Below are positions 1 through 7,280 of a stretch of 64,000 nucleotides of DNA, one piece after another. This stretch comes from Terriglobia bacterium (GTDB lineage: Bacteria; Acidobacteriota; Terriglobia; Terriglobales; Acidobacteriaceae): positions 1-64,000 of the forward strand of contig JAIQFC010000016.1 of assembly GCA_020073465.1 (NCBI GenBank). The letters are read 5' to 3'. The notes beneath the pieces are model-generated. The model saw only the letters and a list, made by a program, of their open reading frames with translations, was not told the origin of the DNA and did not search any database. Numbering within the stretch: position 1 is the first letter of the stretch; every line of letters starts with the position of its first letter. The translations under genes and the position numbers were made by a program.

Positions 1-297
1 GATGGCCCACGCGGAGATCGTCCGCGCTTTGGAGGCCGCTCTGGACCCGGCGGACCCCCGCGCGAAGGTGGACGCAAGTTTTTCCGGCGCAAGAAAGTCT
101 GCAAATTCTGCGTGGAAAAAATCGAGAACATCAACTACAAGGATTACCGGCTGCTCGGCCAGTTCGTGGCCGAGAGCGGCAAGATCGTGCCGCGGCGGTT
201 GACGGGCGTGTGCTCGCCGCACCAGCATCGCCTCTCCGCCGCGATCAAGCAGGCGCGCAACATCGCCTTGCTGCCCTTTGCCGGGCGCGCATCGTAG
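1..297 (+). CDS. rpsR: 30S ribosomal protein S18, 5' end outside window
   Basis: Small-subunit ribosomal protein S18, which binds S6 and 16S rRNA on the platform. The frame is open from base 1 and ends at TAG 295-297, leaving 98 visible residues. The visible N-terminus is Gly/Arg/Pro-rich, followed by the family core with [29 protein letters not shown] and the C-terminal [10 protein letters not shown] block. The internal ATG and GTG codons are not the start, because S18 homology begins upstream of them. It precedes rplI, as in the usual rpsF-rpsR-rplI order. The Gly/Arg-rich extension before the core is longer than in enterobacterial S18. Confidence 0.95.
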   Translation, partial: DGPRGDRPRFGGRSGPGGPPREGGRKFFRRKKVCKFCVEKIENINYKDYRLLGQFVAESGKIVPRRLTGVCSPHQHRLSAAIKQARNIALLPFAGRAS

Positions 298-303
298 GAA
301 CAT

Positions 304-393
304 CAGCTGTCAGCTATCAGCCTTCAGCTCTCAGCCTGTTCGCGCTGAGGATTTGGAATTTGCTGATGGCTGACAGCTGATAGCTGATAGCTC
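304..393. repeat. Dispersed palindromic repeat, family A (copy 1)
   Basis: The left arm (304-331, starting CAGCTGTCAGCTATCAG) and right arm (363-393) are near reverse complements, so the RNA would fold into a long hairpin between rpsR and rplI. The same arms recur at 11780-11930. No transposase is nearby, so it looks like a REP/MITE-like non-autonomous repeat. Confidence 0.85.
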
Positions 394-408
394 AAGATCG
401 GAGTCATC

Positions 409-867
409 ATGGAAGTCATTCTCAAGGAAGATGTAGCCAAACTGGGTTCAAGGGGCGACGTGGTGAAGGTCGCCGAAGGGTACGGGCGGAATTTTCTTCT
501 GCCGCGCAAGCTGGCCATTGAGGCCAGCGAAGGCAACAAGGCCGTCATCGCGCAGATGAAGGCCGCCTCCGTTCGCCGTTCCGCCAAGGAAAAGGCGCAG
601 GCCGAGGAACTCGCCAAGCAGTTTGACGGCGTGTCAGTGTCGTTCCAGCGCCGCTCGGGCGAGCACGATCAGCTCTTTGGTTCCGTCACTTCGGGCGATA
701 TCGGCGACGCGCTCACCAAGAAGGGATTCAACGTGGATCGCCGCAAGATCCAGCTGCACGAGCCGTTGAAGACTCTTGGCGAATTCACCGTGCCGGTGAA
801 ACTGCACAAGGACGTAACCGCGCACCTGAAAGTCGTCATCGAGAAGGAAGCGGTCGTAGAGACGTAG
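409..867 (+). CDS. rplI: 50S ribosomal protein L9
   Basis: Large-subunit protein L9, which binds 23S rRNA and affects reading-frame maintenance. It is 152 residues, normal for the family. The N-terminal domain (about 1-48) carries MEVILKEDV, LGSRGDVV and the AEGYGRNFLLPR signature. A long charged connecting helix (about 50-75) and the C-terminal domain (EHDQLFGSVTSGDI, FNVDRRKIQL) follow. The ATG at 409 has GGAG at 400-403. It lies downstream of rpsR, separated by a palindromic repeat, and its stop codon is inside a terminator hairpin. Confidence 0.97.
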   Translation: MEVILKEDVAKLGSRGDVVKVAEGYGRNFLLPRKLAIEASEGNKAVIAQMKAASVRRSAKEKAQAEELAKQFDGVSVSFQRRSGEHDQLFGSVTSGDIGDALTKKGFNVDRRKIQLHEPLKTLGEFTVPVKLHKDVTAHLKVVIEKEAVVET

Positions 868-886
868 CTTGCTACGTCTCCCTTTT
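859..886 (+). terminator. Rho-independent terminator of the rpsR-rplI operon
   Basis: Perfect 10-bp inverted repeat GAGACGTAGC (859-868) and GCTACGTCTC (871-880) with a 2-base loop, followed by CCTTTT. It overlaps the rplI stop codon at 865-867. The tight loop and short T-run make it a moderately strong call. Confidence 0.7.
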
Positions 887-1155
887 CCGGGCAAGGGAGA
901 TTGCCCGCAACGTCTCTGCGATACGAAGGTCGTGCTGGCTTGCATCACAAGCAGGGCAATTCCCATGCCAGACTCCAAGCCCGCCCTGTCCTCCACTGTT
1001 CTGTTTCGTCCTAAATCCTTGCCAAACAATCACCTAGCCTCCCCAAAACCCGCCGCGGCCTCTATAATTTCTGCTCACGGTTCCACTGACAACCCGTCTA
1101 TCCCTATGCAAGCCCGGATACGGCATAAATACCGGGCGGGTAGAGGACATAATAA
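887..1155. other. Intergenic region upstream of the sigma-factor module
   Basis: No convincing gene; the small frames here show no recognisable protein. A TATAAT hexamer at 1063-1068 could be a -10 box but lacks a good -35. An imperfect hairpin lies at about 1115-1139 (CCCGG...CCGGG). A Shine-Dalgarno-like GAGGA is at 1143-1147, 8 bases before the ATG at 1156. Confidence 0.4.
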
Positions 1156-1866
1156 ATGCCGGCCGATGCATGGGTAGTGCCATTTGCGGTTGGCCAACGG
1201 GCCCACTCGGAAACGAAGAGCGAGAGAGAAGCGAGAGTCAGCGGTAACCAGAGCACCAATGCGCGGGACCGCATGGCTGGGCAAGAACGCCGCATAGACG
1301 ACACGATGCTGATCCGCGAGGCGCAGCGCGGGGACCGCGCCGCCTTCGAGGAACTGGTGCGTCACTACGACCAGGCCGTGCTGCGGCTGGCTCTTCATCT
1401 CACCGGCAATGAGCACGAGGCCCAGGACGTCTACCAGGACGCCTTCCTCAAGGCCTACAAGAACATCGGAAGCTTCCGGTTCGAGTGTTCCTTCTACACC
1501 TGGATCTACCGGATCGTAACCAACCTGTGCCTCGATCACCTGCGTAAGAAGCAGGTGCGCAAGGAAGATGCGCCGGTTGCAAAAGACGCGTCGGGCGGCG
1601 AGTACGACCTGCTCGATCAGGTGGCCGACGGGCGCGCGGGAGCAAATCCGGAGCGCGACTTGATGCGGCGGCAACTGGGTGCGCGAATCTCGGGCGCGCT
1701 GGATAAGTTAACGCCCCGCGAGCGCATGGTTTTCGAGTTGAAGCATTACCACGGGTTGAAGCTGCGCACCGTGGGCGAGATTTTGCATACGACGGAAGAG
1801 ACCGCCAAGAATACCCTCTTCCGCGCCACGCAGAAGCTGCGCGGGGCGCTGGCGGACATGAGATAG
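1156..1866 (+). CDS. ECF-type RNA polymerase sigma factor
   Basis: Sigma-70 family, extracytoplasmic-function type, directing RNA polymerase to a stress regulon. Region 2 has the EAQDVYQDAFLKAYKNIG motif and FYTWIYRIVTNLCLDHLRKK. Region 4 has LTPRERMVFELKHYHGLKL followed by a helix-turn-helix ending in TAKNTLFRATQKLR. The start is uncertain. ATG 1156 has a good ribosome site but adds a 39-residue extension unlike the family; ATG 1273 (MAGQERRIDD, 197 residues) would give a standard length. It is the first gene of a four-gene same-strand module, directly followed by a zinc-finger anti-sigma candidate. Confidence 0.9.
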   Translation: MPADAWVVPFAVGQRAHSETKSEREARVSGNQSTNARDRMAGQERRIDDTMLIREAQRGDRAAFEELVRHYDQAVLRLALHLTGNEHEAQDVYQDAFLKAYKNIGSFRFECSFYTWIYRIVTNLCLDHLRKKQVRKEDAPVAKDASGGEYDLLDQVADGRAGANPERDLMRRQLGARISGALDKLTPRERMVFELKHYHGLKLRTVGEILHTTEETAKNTLFRATQKLRGALADMR

Positions 1867-1929
1867 GTCTCAGGTCTTGGGTATTAGGTCTTAGGCCTAA
1901 TACCCAGCACCTAAGACCTAAGACCCAAA
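1867..1929. repeat. Dispersed palindromic repeat, family B
   Basis: Nested inverted repeats built on CTTGGGTATTAGGTCTTAGG, with the reverse complement in the second half (GGGTATTAGG...CCTAATACCC and AGGTCTTAGG...CCTAAGACCT). It lies between the sigma factor and its anti-sigma candidate, so it could form a hairpin in the shared transcript. Confidence 0.75.
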
Positions 1930-1942
1930 CAGGGTGGAACTT

Positions 1943-2875
1943 ATGAAGTGTGAATGGGTAAGAGAAAATATCGTGCTTCAGGTTTACGGTGAGCTCGCCG
2001 ATGATGCTCGTCACGAACTGGAACAGCACATTGTGCGCTGTGCGGACTGCGCAGCGGAGCTGAAGGCGGAGCAGGAGTTTCACAAGCTGCTCATGCAGAC
2101 TCCTGCAGTTGAGCCGACGCCCAATCTGCTGGCGTCCTCGCGCATGCGTCTGCAGGAAGCGCTGGAAACGGCCGAGCCGGGCCGCTTCTGGTACAAGCTG
2201 GCTTTCGATCCCGCACACTGGCTGCGGCAGGTTCGATTCTCACCCGCGCTGGCATCCGCGATCCTGATCGTCGGCTTTGCCGGCGGAATTGGAACCACCT
2301 ACAAGGTCCTCGGCGGCCCGCGCACTTCCCAACCTCCCATCGTTCAGCCCGCCGTCAACGATGCTTCGATTACCGGCATCAATTCGGTCACCCAGGATCC
2401 TGCCACAAATCAGATCAGCATCAAGTACAACACCGTCTCCACACAGGAAGCGCAGGGATCGCTCAATGATCAGCGTATCCAGCAGTTGCTTCTGTATGCC
2501 GCGCGCAACAACTACAACTCGGGCGTGCGCATGGATTCGGTGGATGTACTGACCCGCAAGCCGAACGATTCCCAGATTCGCGAAGTTCTGATTGACCGGC
2601 TGCAGAATGACTCAAACCCCGGCGTGCGTCTGAAGGTGCTGGATGCACTCGGCGGATTTGTGAAAGATGACACTCGCGTCCGCGATGCCGTGCTGGCGGC
2701 GCTGGTGAATGACACCAATGCCGGCGTCCGCACCGAAGCGATGCGGTTGATTGAACCCGTGAAAGCCGACGGCAGCGTGCGGGGAGTGCTCATGACGCTG
2801 GCCGCCAAAGACTCGAGCCAGTACATCCGGTCACAGGCCCGCACCATGGTGGCCCAGTTACCTGAGATTGATTAG
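1943..2875 (+). CDS. Zinc-finger anti-sigma factor with C-terminal HEAT repeats
   Basis: 310 residues from ATG 1943; a GTG at 1934 is an alternative. The N-terminus has an anti-sigma zinc finger (H29-x3-C33-x2-C36, plus C3). A single membrane segment lies at about 101-119 (ALASAILIVGFAGGIG). The remaining region from about 175 to the end carries HEAT-like repeats, with recurrent DSNPGVRLKVLDAL / DTNAGVRTEAMRL units. The zinc finger would hold the upstream sigma at the membrane. The HEAT part is predicted outside the cytoplasm, where it could sense or bind a partner. This zinc finger plus HEAT arrangement is inferred from sequence; activity as an anti-sigma is inferred from family and position. 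Confidence 0.85.
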   Translation: MKCEWVRENIVLQVYGELADDARHELEQHIVRCADCAAELKAEQEFHKLLMQTPAVEPTPNLLASSRMRLQEALETAEPGRFWYKLAFDPAHWLRQVRFSPALASAILIVGFAGGIGTTYKVLGGPRTSQPPIVQPAVNDASITGINSVTQDPATNQISIKYNTVSTQEAQGSLNDQRIQQLLLYAARNNYNSGVRMDSVDVLTRKPNDSQIREVLIDRLQNDSNPGVRLKVLDALGGFVKDDTRVRDAVLAALVNDTNAGVRTEAMRLIEPVKADGSVRGVLMTLAAKDSSQYIRSQARTMVAQLPEID

Positions 2876-2918
2876 TGAAGTCGATGTGGTTGCAACAGAT
2901 TGAACCGAGGTGGTCATT

Positions 2919-4115
2919 TTGAAACGTTCGCCACAATTCGTCGGGTTAGCTTGCACGCTGTCTCTGCTTGTGCCGCTGGCCCTGGCACAGGAAGCACACA
3001 TCTCCCGCGATGGCGGCAACTGGAGCCAGGAAATCACTGGCACGCTGATTGCAGTGAGGAACTTGCGGGTCAAAGTCGATGCGGGATCGGTCATCTTGCG
3101 AGGCGGGCAGCAACAAGCCATCAATTACATGGTTCATACCCGTGCCAAGACCTCCTCCGAGCAGGATGCCCGCCGCCAGTTCGAAAACTTCAAAGTCAGT
3201 GCGTGGGTCAAGGGAGATACCGCCTGGATCGTGGGCGACTGGCAGGGAAAGCGCCCACGTCATTTTTCCGGTGAGTTCACCATCAACGTTCCACGCGAAA
3301 TGGGTTGGGTCAAACTCGAGACCGAGGGCGGTGGCATCGATGCCACGGGCGTGACGGGCAAGGTCGACGCGGAGAGCGGCGGCGGTGCCATGCGCCTGGA
3401 TGACATTGGCGGTGGGGTCAGTGCCGAGACCGGCGGCGGATCGATCGAAGTAGGGACGATCAGCGGAGACATCGGTCTCCACACTGGCGGTGGCTCCATT
3501 GAAGTTCATCAGGCGAATGGCAAGGTAGTCGCCGAAACCGGCGGGGGCAGCGTGGAGATTCAGTCCGCCGGGCAGGGTGCCAGCATCGAGACCGGCGGGG
3601 GCAGTATCGAACTGAAGCAGTGCAACGGCAAGGCCAAGGTTTCCACCGGCGGCGGCAGCATCGAACTGGGTGACATCAACGGGCCAGTGGACGTCGATAC
3701 GGGTGGCGGCAGCATTCATCTGGCTTCCGCCAAGGGCCACGTTCGCGCACAGACCGGTGGCGGAGGCATTGAACTCAACGGAGTTCCGTCGGCTTATGCC
3801 GAAACCGGCGCCGGCGGCATTATCGTGAAGCTGGTCAACACCGGGAGCGAGCGCAACGATTCGGTGATCGAGACTTCGGCGGGAGACATCACCCTCTATA
3901 TCGCATCCGACGTTGCGGTAACGGTGCGCGCCAGCGTTGATCTGGGAAACGGACACCGCATCACGTCAGACTTCCCGGATATTCATATCACCAGCGAAGG
4001 TGGGCCCTATGGTCCCAAGACGCTCACCGCGGACGGCAAACTAAACGGTGGCGGACCGGTGGTGAAAGTGCATACGGCGACGGGCGATATCTGTCTGAAA
4101 CGCGCCGGCCGCTGA
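2919..4115 (+). CDS. DUF4097-type secreted beta-repeat protein
   Basis: About 398 residues from TTG 2919, which has GAGG at 2907-2910; GTG 2910 is the alternative. The signal peptide runs KRSPQFVGLACTLSLLVPLALAQ. The centre is a regular array of about 17-19 residue units with ETGGGSIEV / STGGGSIELGDI cores, which predicts a right-handed beta-solenoid. Acidobacterial DUF4097 proteins often sit with ECF sigma/anti-sigma pairs. The function is unknown; a cell-envelope or adhesin-like role is inferred. It is third in the sigma module. Confidence 0.85.
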   Translation: MKRSPQFVGLACTLSLLVPLALAQEAHISRDGGNWSQEITGTLIAVRNLRVKVDAGSVILRGGQQQAINYMVHTRAKTSSEQDARRQFENFKVSAWVKGDTAWIVGDWQGKRPRHFSGEFTINVPREMGWVKLETEGGGIDATGVTGKVDAESGGGAMRLDDIGGGVSAETGGGSIEVGTISGDIGLHTGGGSIEVHQANGKVVAETGGGSVEIQSAGQGASIETGGGSIELKQCNGKAKVSTGGGSIELGDINGPVDVDTGGGSIHLASAKGHVRAQTGGGGIELNGVPSAYAETGAGGIIVKLVNTGSERNDSVIETSAGDITLYIASDVAVTVRASVDLGNGHRITSDFPDIHITSEGGPYGPKTLTADGKLNGGGPVVKVHTATGDICLKRAGR

Positions 4116-4212
4116 CGAATTCTCAGAGGAGCAGACGCCTGAACCTGGCTCTGCTCCGGCAAGTGACAGCAACACCGGAAGCTTTAACAACCCAGTGTCG
4201 AGGGAATGACCC

Positions 4213-5349
4213 ATGCGTAGATACGTTCTCACGAGCATTGCTCTGCTGCCTTTGTTGCTTAGTTTCGCCCACGCCGCACAAACCTGGTCGGTCGATCCGC
4301 CTACACCTCTGCTTGGCATTCCCAGCGAGGAATCCGGTACCGGCGCCTATCTCGGTGTGGATGTCGCCGATGTAACCTCCGAGCGTTTGAGCGCCTTGAA
4401 GTTGAAGGAAGAAAAGGGAGTCGAGGTGACCACGGTCGACCAGGATGCCCCGGCGGGCAAAGCGGGCCTCAAGGAACACGACGTCATCCTCAGCATGAAC
4501 GGCACGGCGCTCGATAGCGGAGCGCAGTTGCGGCGTATGATCCGCGAAACCCCGCCCGGCCGCGTGGTGACTCTAGGCTTGAGCCGGGACGGCCAGCCGC
4601 TGACCGTGAAAGTTCAGCTTGGGGACCGGCGCAAGGAATTCGCGTATACCCCCAAAGTGAAAGATTTCCATTTCGAGATGCCGACGATGCCGAATGTGTC
4701 CGACATCGAGATTCCGGAGATCAACGTCGTGGTGGTTCGCTCCTCGGCGCGCAGCGGACTCATGGTCGAGAATCTCACTCCGCAGCTCGGCGAGTTTTTC
4801 GGCGTGAAGGGCGGCAAGGGCGTGCTGATCCGCTCAGTGGAGAAGGGCAGCCGCGCCGAGAAAGCGGGATTCCATGCCGGCGACGTCATTGTGAAGGTCG
4901 GCAACCAGCCCGTCCAGGACACCAGCGACTTCAGCCATGCTCTGCGGCCGCACACTGGTTCGATCAGCATCGGCGTGATCCGCGACAAGAAAGAACAGAA
5001 CCTGAACCTGACCCTTCCGGAGCGCAAAGACTCCGGTGAACTTCTGGAGGAAGAGAGTTTCGAAGAGCCCATGCTCGATGCCGATTCGTACATCCGGCTG
5101 AGCCAGGTGCAAGACGAGATTGCCCAGCTCCAGCCGGCCATCGAGTTGGCTTCCGAAGAAGCGGTGAAAGCGTCGAAGGATCTGCGGAAGTCCCTGTGTG
5201 ACCAGAAGAAACACATGCGCGAGCAGTCGGAGAAGATGAAGCGAGAGTTACTGCCACAGCAAGAACAGATGAAGAAAGAGCAGGAAAAGCTCCGGAACGA
5301 AATGCTCAAACTGCAAATGGAGATGCAGCACTTCTGGCTGAGCATCTAG
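4213..5349 (+). CDS. Exported protein with two PDZ domains and a C-terminal coiled coil
   Basis: 378 residues with a signal peptide (MRRYVLTSIALLPLLLSFAHA). PDZ 1 (about 35-120) has GAYLGVDV and AGLKEHDVILSMNG. PDZ 2 (about 185-270) has GVLIRSVEKGSRAEKAGF and HAGDVIVKVGNQPV. The last 80 residues are a charged Lys/Glu/Met-rich coiled coil. There is no trypsin-like or other protease domain, so it is a PDZ scaffold rather than a DegP-type protease. Position suggests a periplasmic sensor or adaptor for the sigma module. A short GCTTGT/ACAAGC hairpin at about 5369-5385 follows, without a clear T-run. Confidence 0.85.
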   Translation: MRRYVLTSIALLPLLLSFAHAAQTWSVDPPTPLLGIPSEESGTGAYLGVDVADVTSERLSALKLKEEKGVEVTTVDQDAPAGKAGLKEHDVILSMNGTALDSGAQLRRMIRETPPGRVVTLGLSRDGQPLTVKVQLGDRRKEFAYTPKVKDFHFEMPTMPNVSDIEIPEINVVVVRSSARSGLMVENLTPQLGEFFGVKGGKGVLIRSVEKGSRAEKAGFHAGDVIVKVGNQPVQDTSDFSHALRPHTGSISIGVIRDKKEQNLNLTLPERKDSGELLEEESFEEPMLDADSYIRLSQVQDEIAQLQPAIELASEEAVKASKDLRKSLCDQKKHMREQSEKMKRELLPQQEQMKKEQEKLRNEMLKLQMEMQHFWLSI

Positions 5350-5422
5350 TGTCTGGTGTATTGAGAGGCTTGTTGAAGACAAGCAAGTAGTGGCCTGGCA
5401 CTGCACGCCGACCATCTGCGAG

Positions 5423-6913
5423 CTAGCCACCCGCCGAGGCTCCCCGGGCCAGGGGCGCCGAGCAAACGCGATTCCGTCCCGCCTGCTTGGCGGCGTAAAG
5501 ACCGGTATCAGCCGCCCGCACCAGTTCATCCCGCGATGTGCCGTGGTCAGGAAGGGCTGCCACTCCCGCGCTGATCGTCACCGTGCGCGGCACGCCGGGA
5601 AACTGCCAGCCTTCCACGATTCTCCGCAATTTCTCGGCTACGCCAACCGCGTGCTGGGCGCTGGTCTGGCTGAGCAGGACCGCGAACTCCTCGCCTCCAT
5701 AGCGGCACACCACGTCAATCTTGCGGAGCTGCTGGTGGAACAGCGACGACACCTGTCGCAACACCTCATCCCCCAGCAGGTGTCCGAATTCATCATTGAG
5801 TGGCTTGAACTGATCAATGTCGGCCATGATGACCGCCATACCCGTCCCGTAGCGGCGGGCGCGCTCGATCTCCTCCATGATTCGCAGCTCGAAAAAGCGC
5901 CGGTTAAAGATGCCGGTCAGGCCATCGAGATAGGCCAGTTGCTTTACGCGCTCCACGTAATGCGCGTTCTGGATGGAGGTTGCACAAATGTCGGCGACCG
6001 ACTCCAGAGAACTCAGCTCGCTATCCCGAAATGCATTCGGCTTGGAGCTGTCGAGGGTCAGCATCCCCAGCGTCTGCCCGAACGAAACCAGCGGAATACT
6101 TAGCCGCGATGCCGATTCCACAAAGAACTTGAGATGTTCCGGAGTCCCGGCCAGGTCCTTCTCAATGAACGTGCCGTTGGTCGCGAGAATACTCGACCAC
6201 GGCTCCTGACCGACGGGAAAACGCATATTCTCGGGCGCGCGGGGCGTCAGCGTTCCATGGTGGGCCCGCAGGACAAGCTCACCTTCATCACGCAAAAAAA
6301 GCGAGGTGTGCGAGACCTGAAATGCTTTCTGGATCAGGCAACATACCCGCGAGAGCAGTTCCTCAAGGTCAAGAACGGCGGTGCTTTGCTGGGCGATGGC
6401 ATTGATCGCTTCCAACTGCCGAGCCCGCTGCCGCTCCAGCGAATACAGGCGCGCGTTTTGCAGCGCCATCGAGGCCTGCGTCGAAAACAGGGTGAGCAAG
6501 TCGATGGTGTCATTATCAAATGGAGCAACCTGGTCACTTTGGCAGTCCAGTACGCCAACCACCTCGTCCCGCACCATCAAGGGGATCGCCAGCTCGGAGC
6601 GTGTGGACTGAGCGGTGCAGATATAACGCGGGTCCTGAGCCACGTCGGGAGCGTACACCGGCAGTTTCTTGAGGGCGGCAGTTCCGGTGAGACCTTCGCC
6701 TAATCCCAAACGAATTTGATCCTGTCCCTTGTCCCAGCCAATCTGCGAGCGGACACACAACTGCTGCGCATCCTTGTCCAGCAACAGGATGGCGACGTTC
6801 TGTAGATGGAAATAGTCGCGAGCGATGCCCAGAATACGCTGCAGCACTTCATCCGGATCAAAAGTGGACAGCACAGCCTGGCCAGCGTCGTAAAGGACCG
6901 CTATCTTGGCCAT
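5423..6913 (-). CDS. GAF-GAF-GGDEF diguanylate cyclase
   Basis: Makes cyclic di-GMP from two GTP. 496 residues from ATG 6913. There are two GAF sensor domains (about 15-150 and 180-320), then GGDEF (about 330-490). The active-site motif is RYGGEEFAVLL. Five residues before it lies RKID, a match to the RxxD inhibitory I-site, so product feedback is expected. GAF1 starts with AKIAVLYDAGQAVLSTFDPDEVL. No membrane segment is seen, so it should be a cytoplasmic, ligand- or redox-responsive cyclase. It is convergent with the PDZ gene and probably monocistronic. Confidence 0.93.
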   Translation of the reverse strand: MAKIAVLYDAGQAVLSTFDPDEVLQRILGIARDYFHLQNVAILLLDKDAQQLCVRSQIGWDKGQDQIRLGLGEGLTGTAALKKLPVYAPDVAQDPRYICTAQSTRSELAIPLMVRDEVVGVLDCQSDQVAPFDNDTIDLLTLFSTQASMALQNARLYSLERQRARQLEAINAIAQQSTAVLDLEELLSRVCCLIQKAFQVSHTSLFLRDEGELVLRAHHGTLTPRAPENMRFPVGQEPWSSILATNGTFIEKDLAGTPEHLKFFVESASRLSIPLVSFGQTLGMLTLDSSKPNAFRDSELSSLESVADICATSIQNAHYVERVKQLAYLDGLTGIFNRRFFELRIMEEIERARRYGTGMAVIMADIDQFKPLNDEFGHLLGDEVLRQVSSLFHQQLRKIDVVCRYGGEEFAVLLSQTSAQHAVGVAEKLRRIVEGWQFPGVPRTVTISAGVAALPDHGTSRDELVRAADTGLYAAKQAGRNRVCSAPLARGASAGG

Positions 6914-6990
6914 TTATAAGGGGATTGTACCGTCGAAGGTAAGAGGCGGGAGGTTCCGAAAGTAACTTGGGCTGCAGCGCGGCCCCCAGG

Positions 6991-7176
6991 CTAACGCCAC
7001 TTTCTTGCGGTGCGGATCAACCCATACGCCACCAGGCAGAACCAGAAATCCACGAGCATTCCCAGGTCCAGGTGGAGCGGGCGGTGCCGGGCCACGGGCG
7101 GCAGTGAAGGGGCCAGGACGAAATACACCACATTCCCCAGCACGACAGCGAGAAAAGCTTGCAGGAGATTGACCAT
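6991..7176 (-). CDS. Small two-helix membrane protein of unknown function
   Basis: 61 residues from ATG 7176. Two hydrophobic stretches (VNLLQAFLAVVLGNVVYFVL and LVDFWFCLVAYGLI) are joined by a short proline/histidine-rich loop, and the protein ends in RTARKWR. The frame extends upstream to 7260, but that part includes a 15-base tandem duplication (7184-7213) encoding PVSKP twice, and I judge it non-coding. Not recognised as a named family. It lies head-to-head with recG. Confidence 0.55.
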   Translation of the reverse strand: MVNLLQAFLAVVLGNVVYFVLAPSLPPVARHRPLHLDLGMLVDFWFCLVAYGLIRTARKWR

Positions 7177-7280
7177 CACCGATGGTTTAGACACCGGTGG
7201 TTTAGACACCGCCGCACCTCTCGCCGGTTGCCGGAGGCCGGCATCCAATCCTGCTAACATCTTTGCGGAACCCTTGCCGC

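Noticed and set aside
869-1177. Short ORF downstream of rplI
   Set aside because: Contains the terminator and has no recognisable protein features.
3290-3790. Regular repeats suggesting a CRISPR array
   Set aside because: They are imperfect GGCGGCAGC-type repeats in a coding frame (TGGGSIE units of DUF4097), with no spacers.
2946-3956. 336-residue antisense frame over the DUF4097 gene
   Set aside because: Created by the glycine-rich repeat composition of the plus-strand gene; no start site or family.
7184-7213. 15-base tandem duplication as part of a longer small-protein gene
   Set aside because: The longer frame lacks a good ribosome site; the duplicate more likely lies in the recG/small-gene promoter gap.
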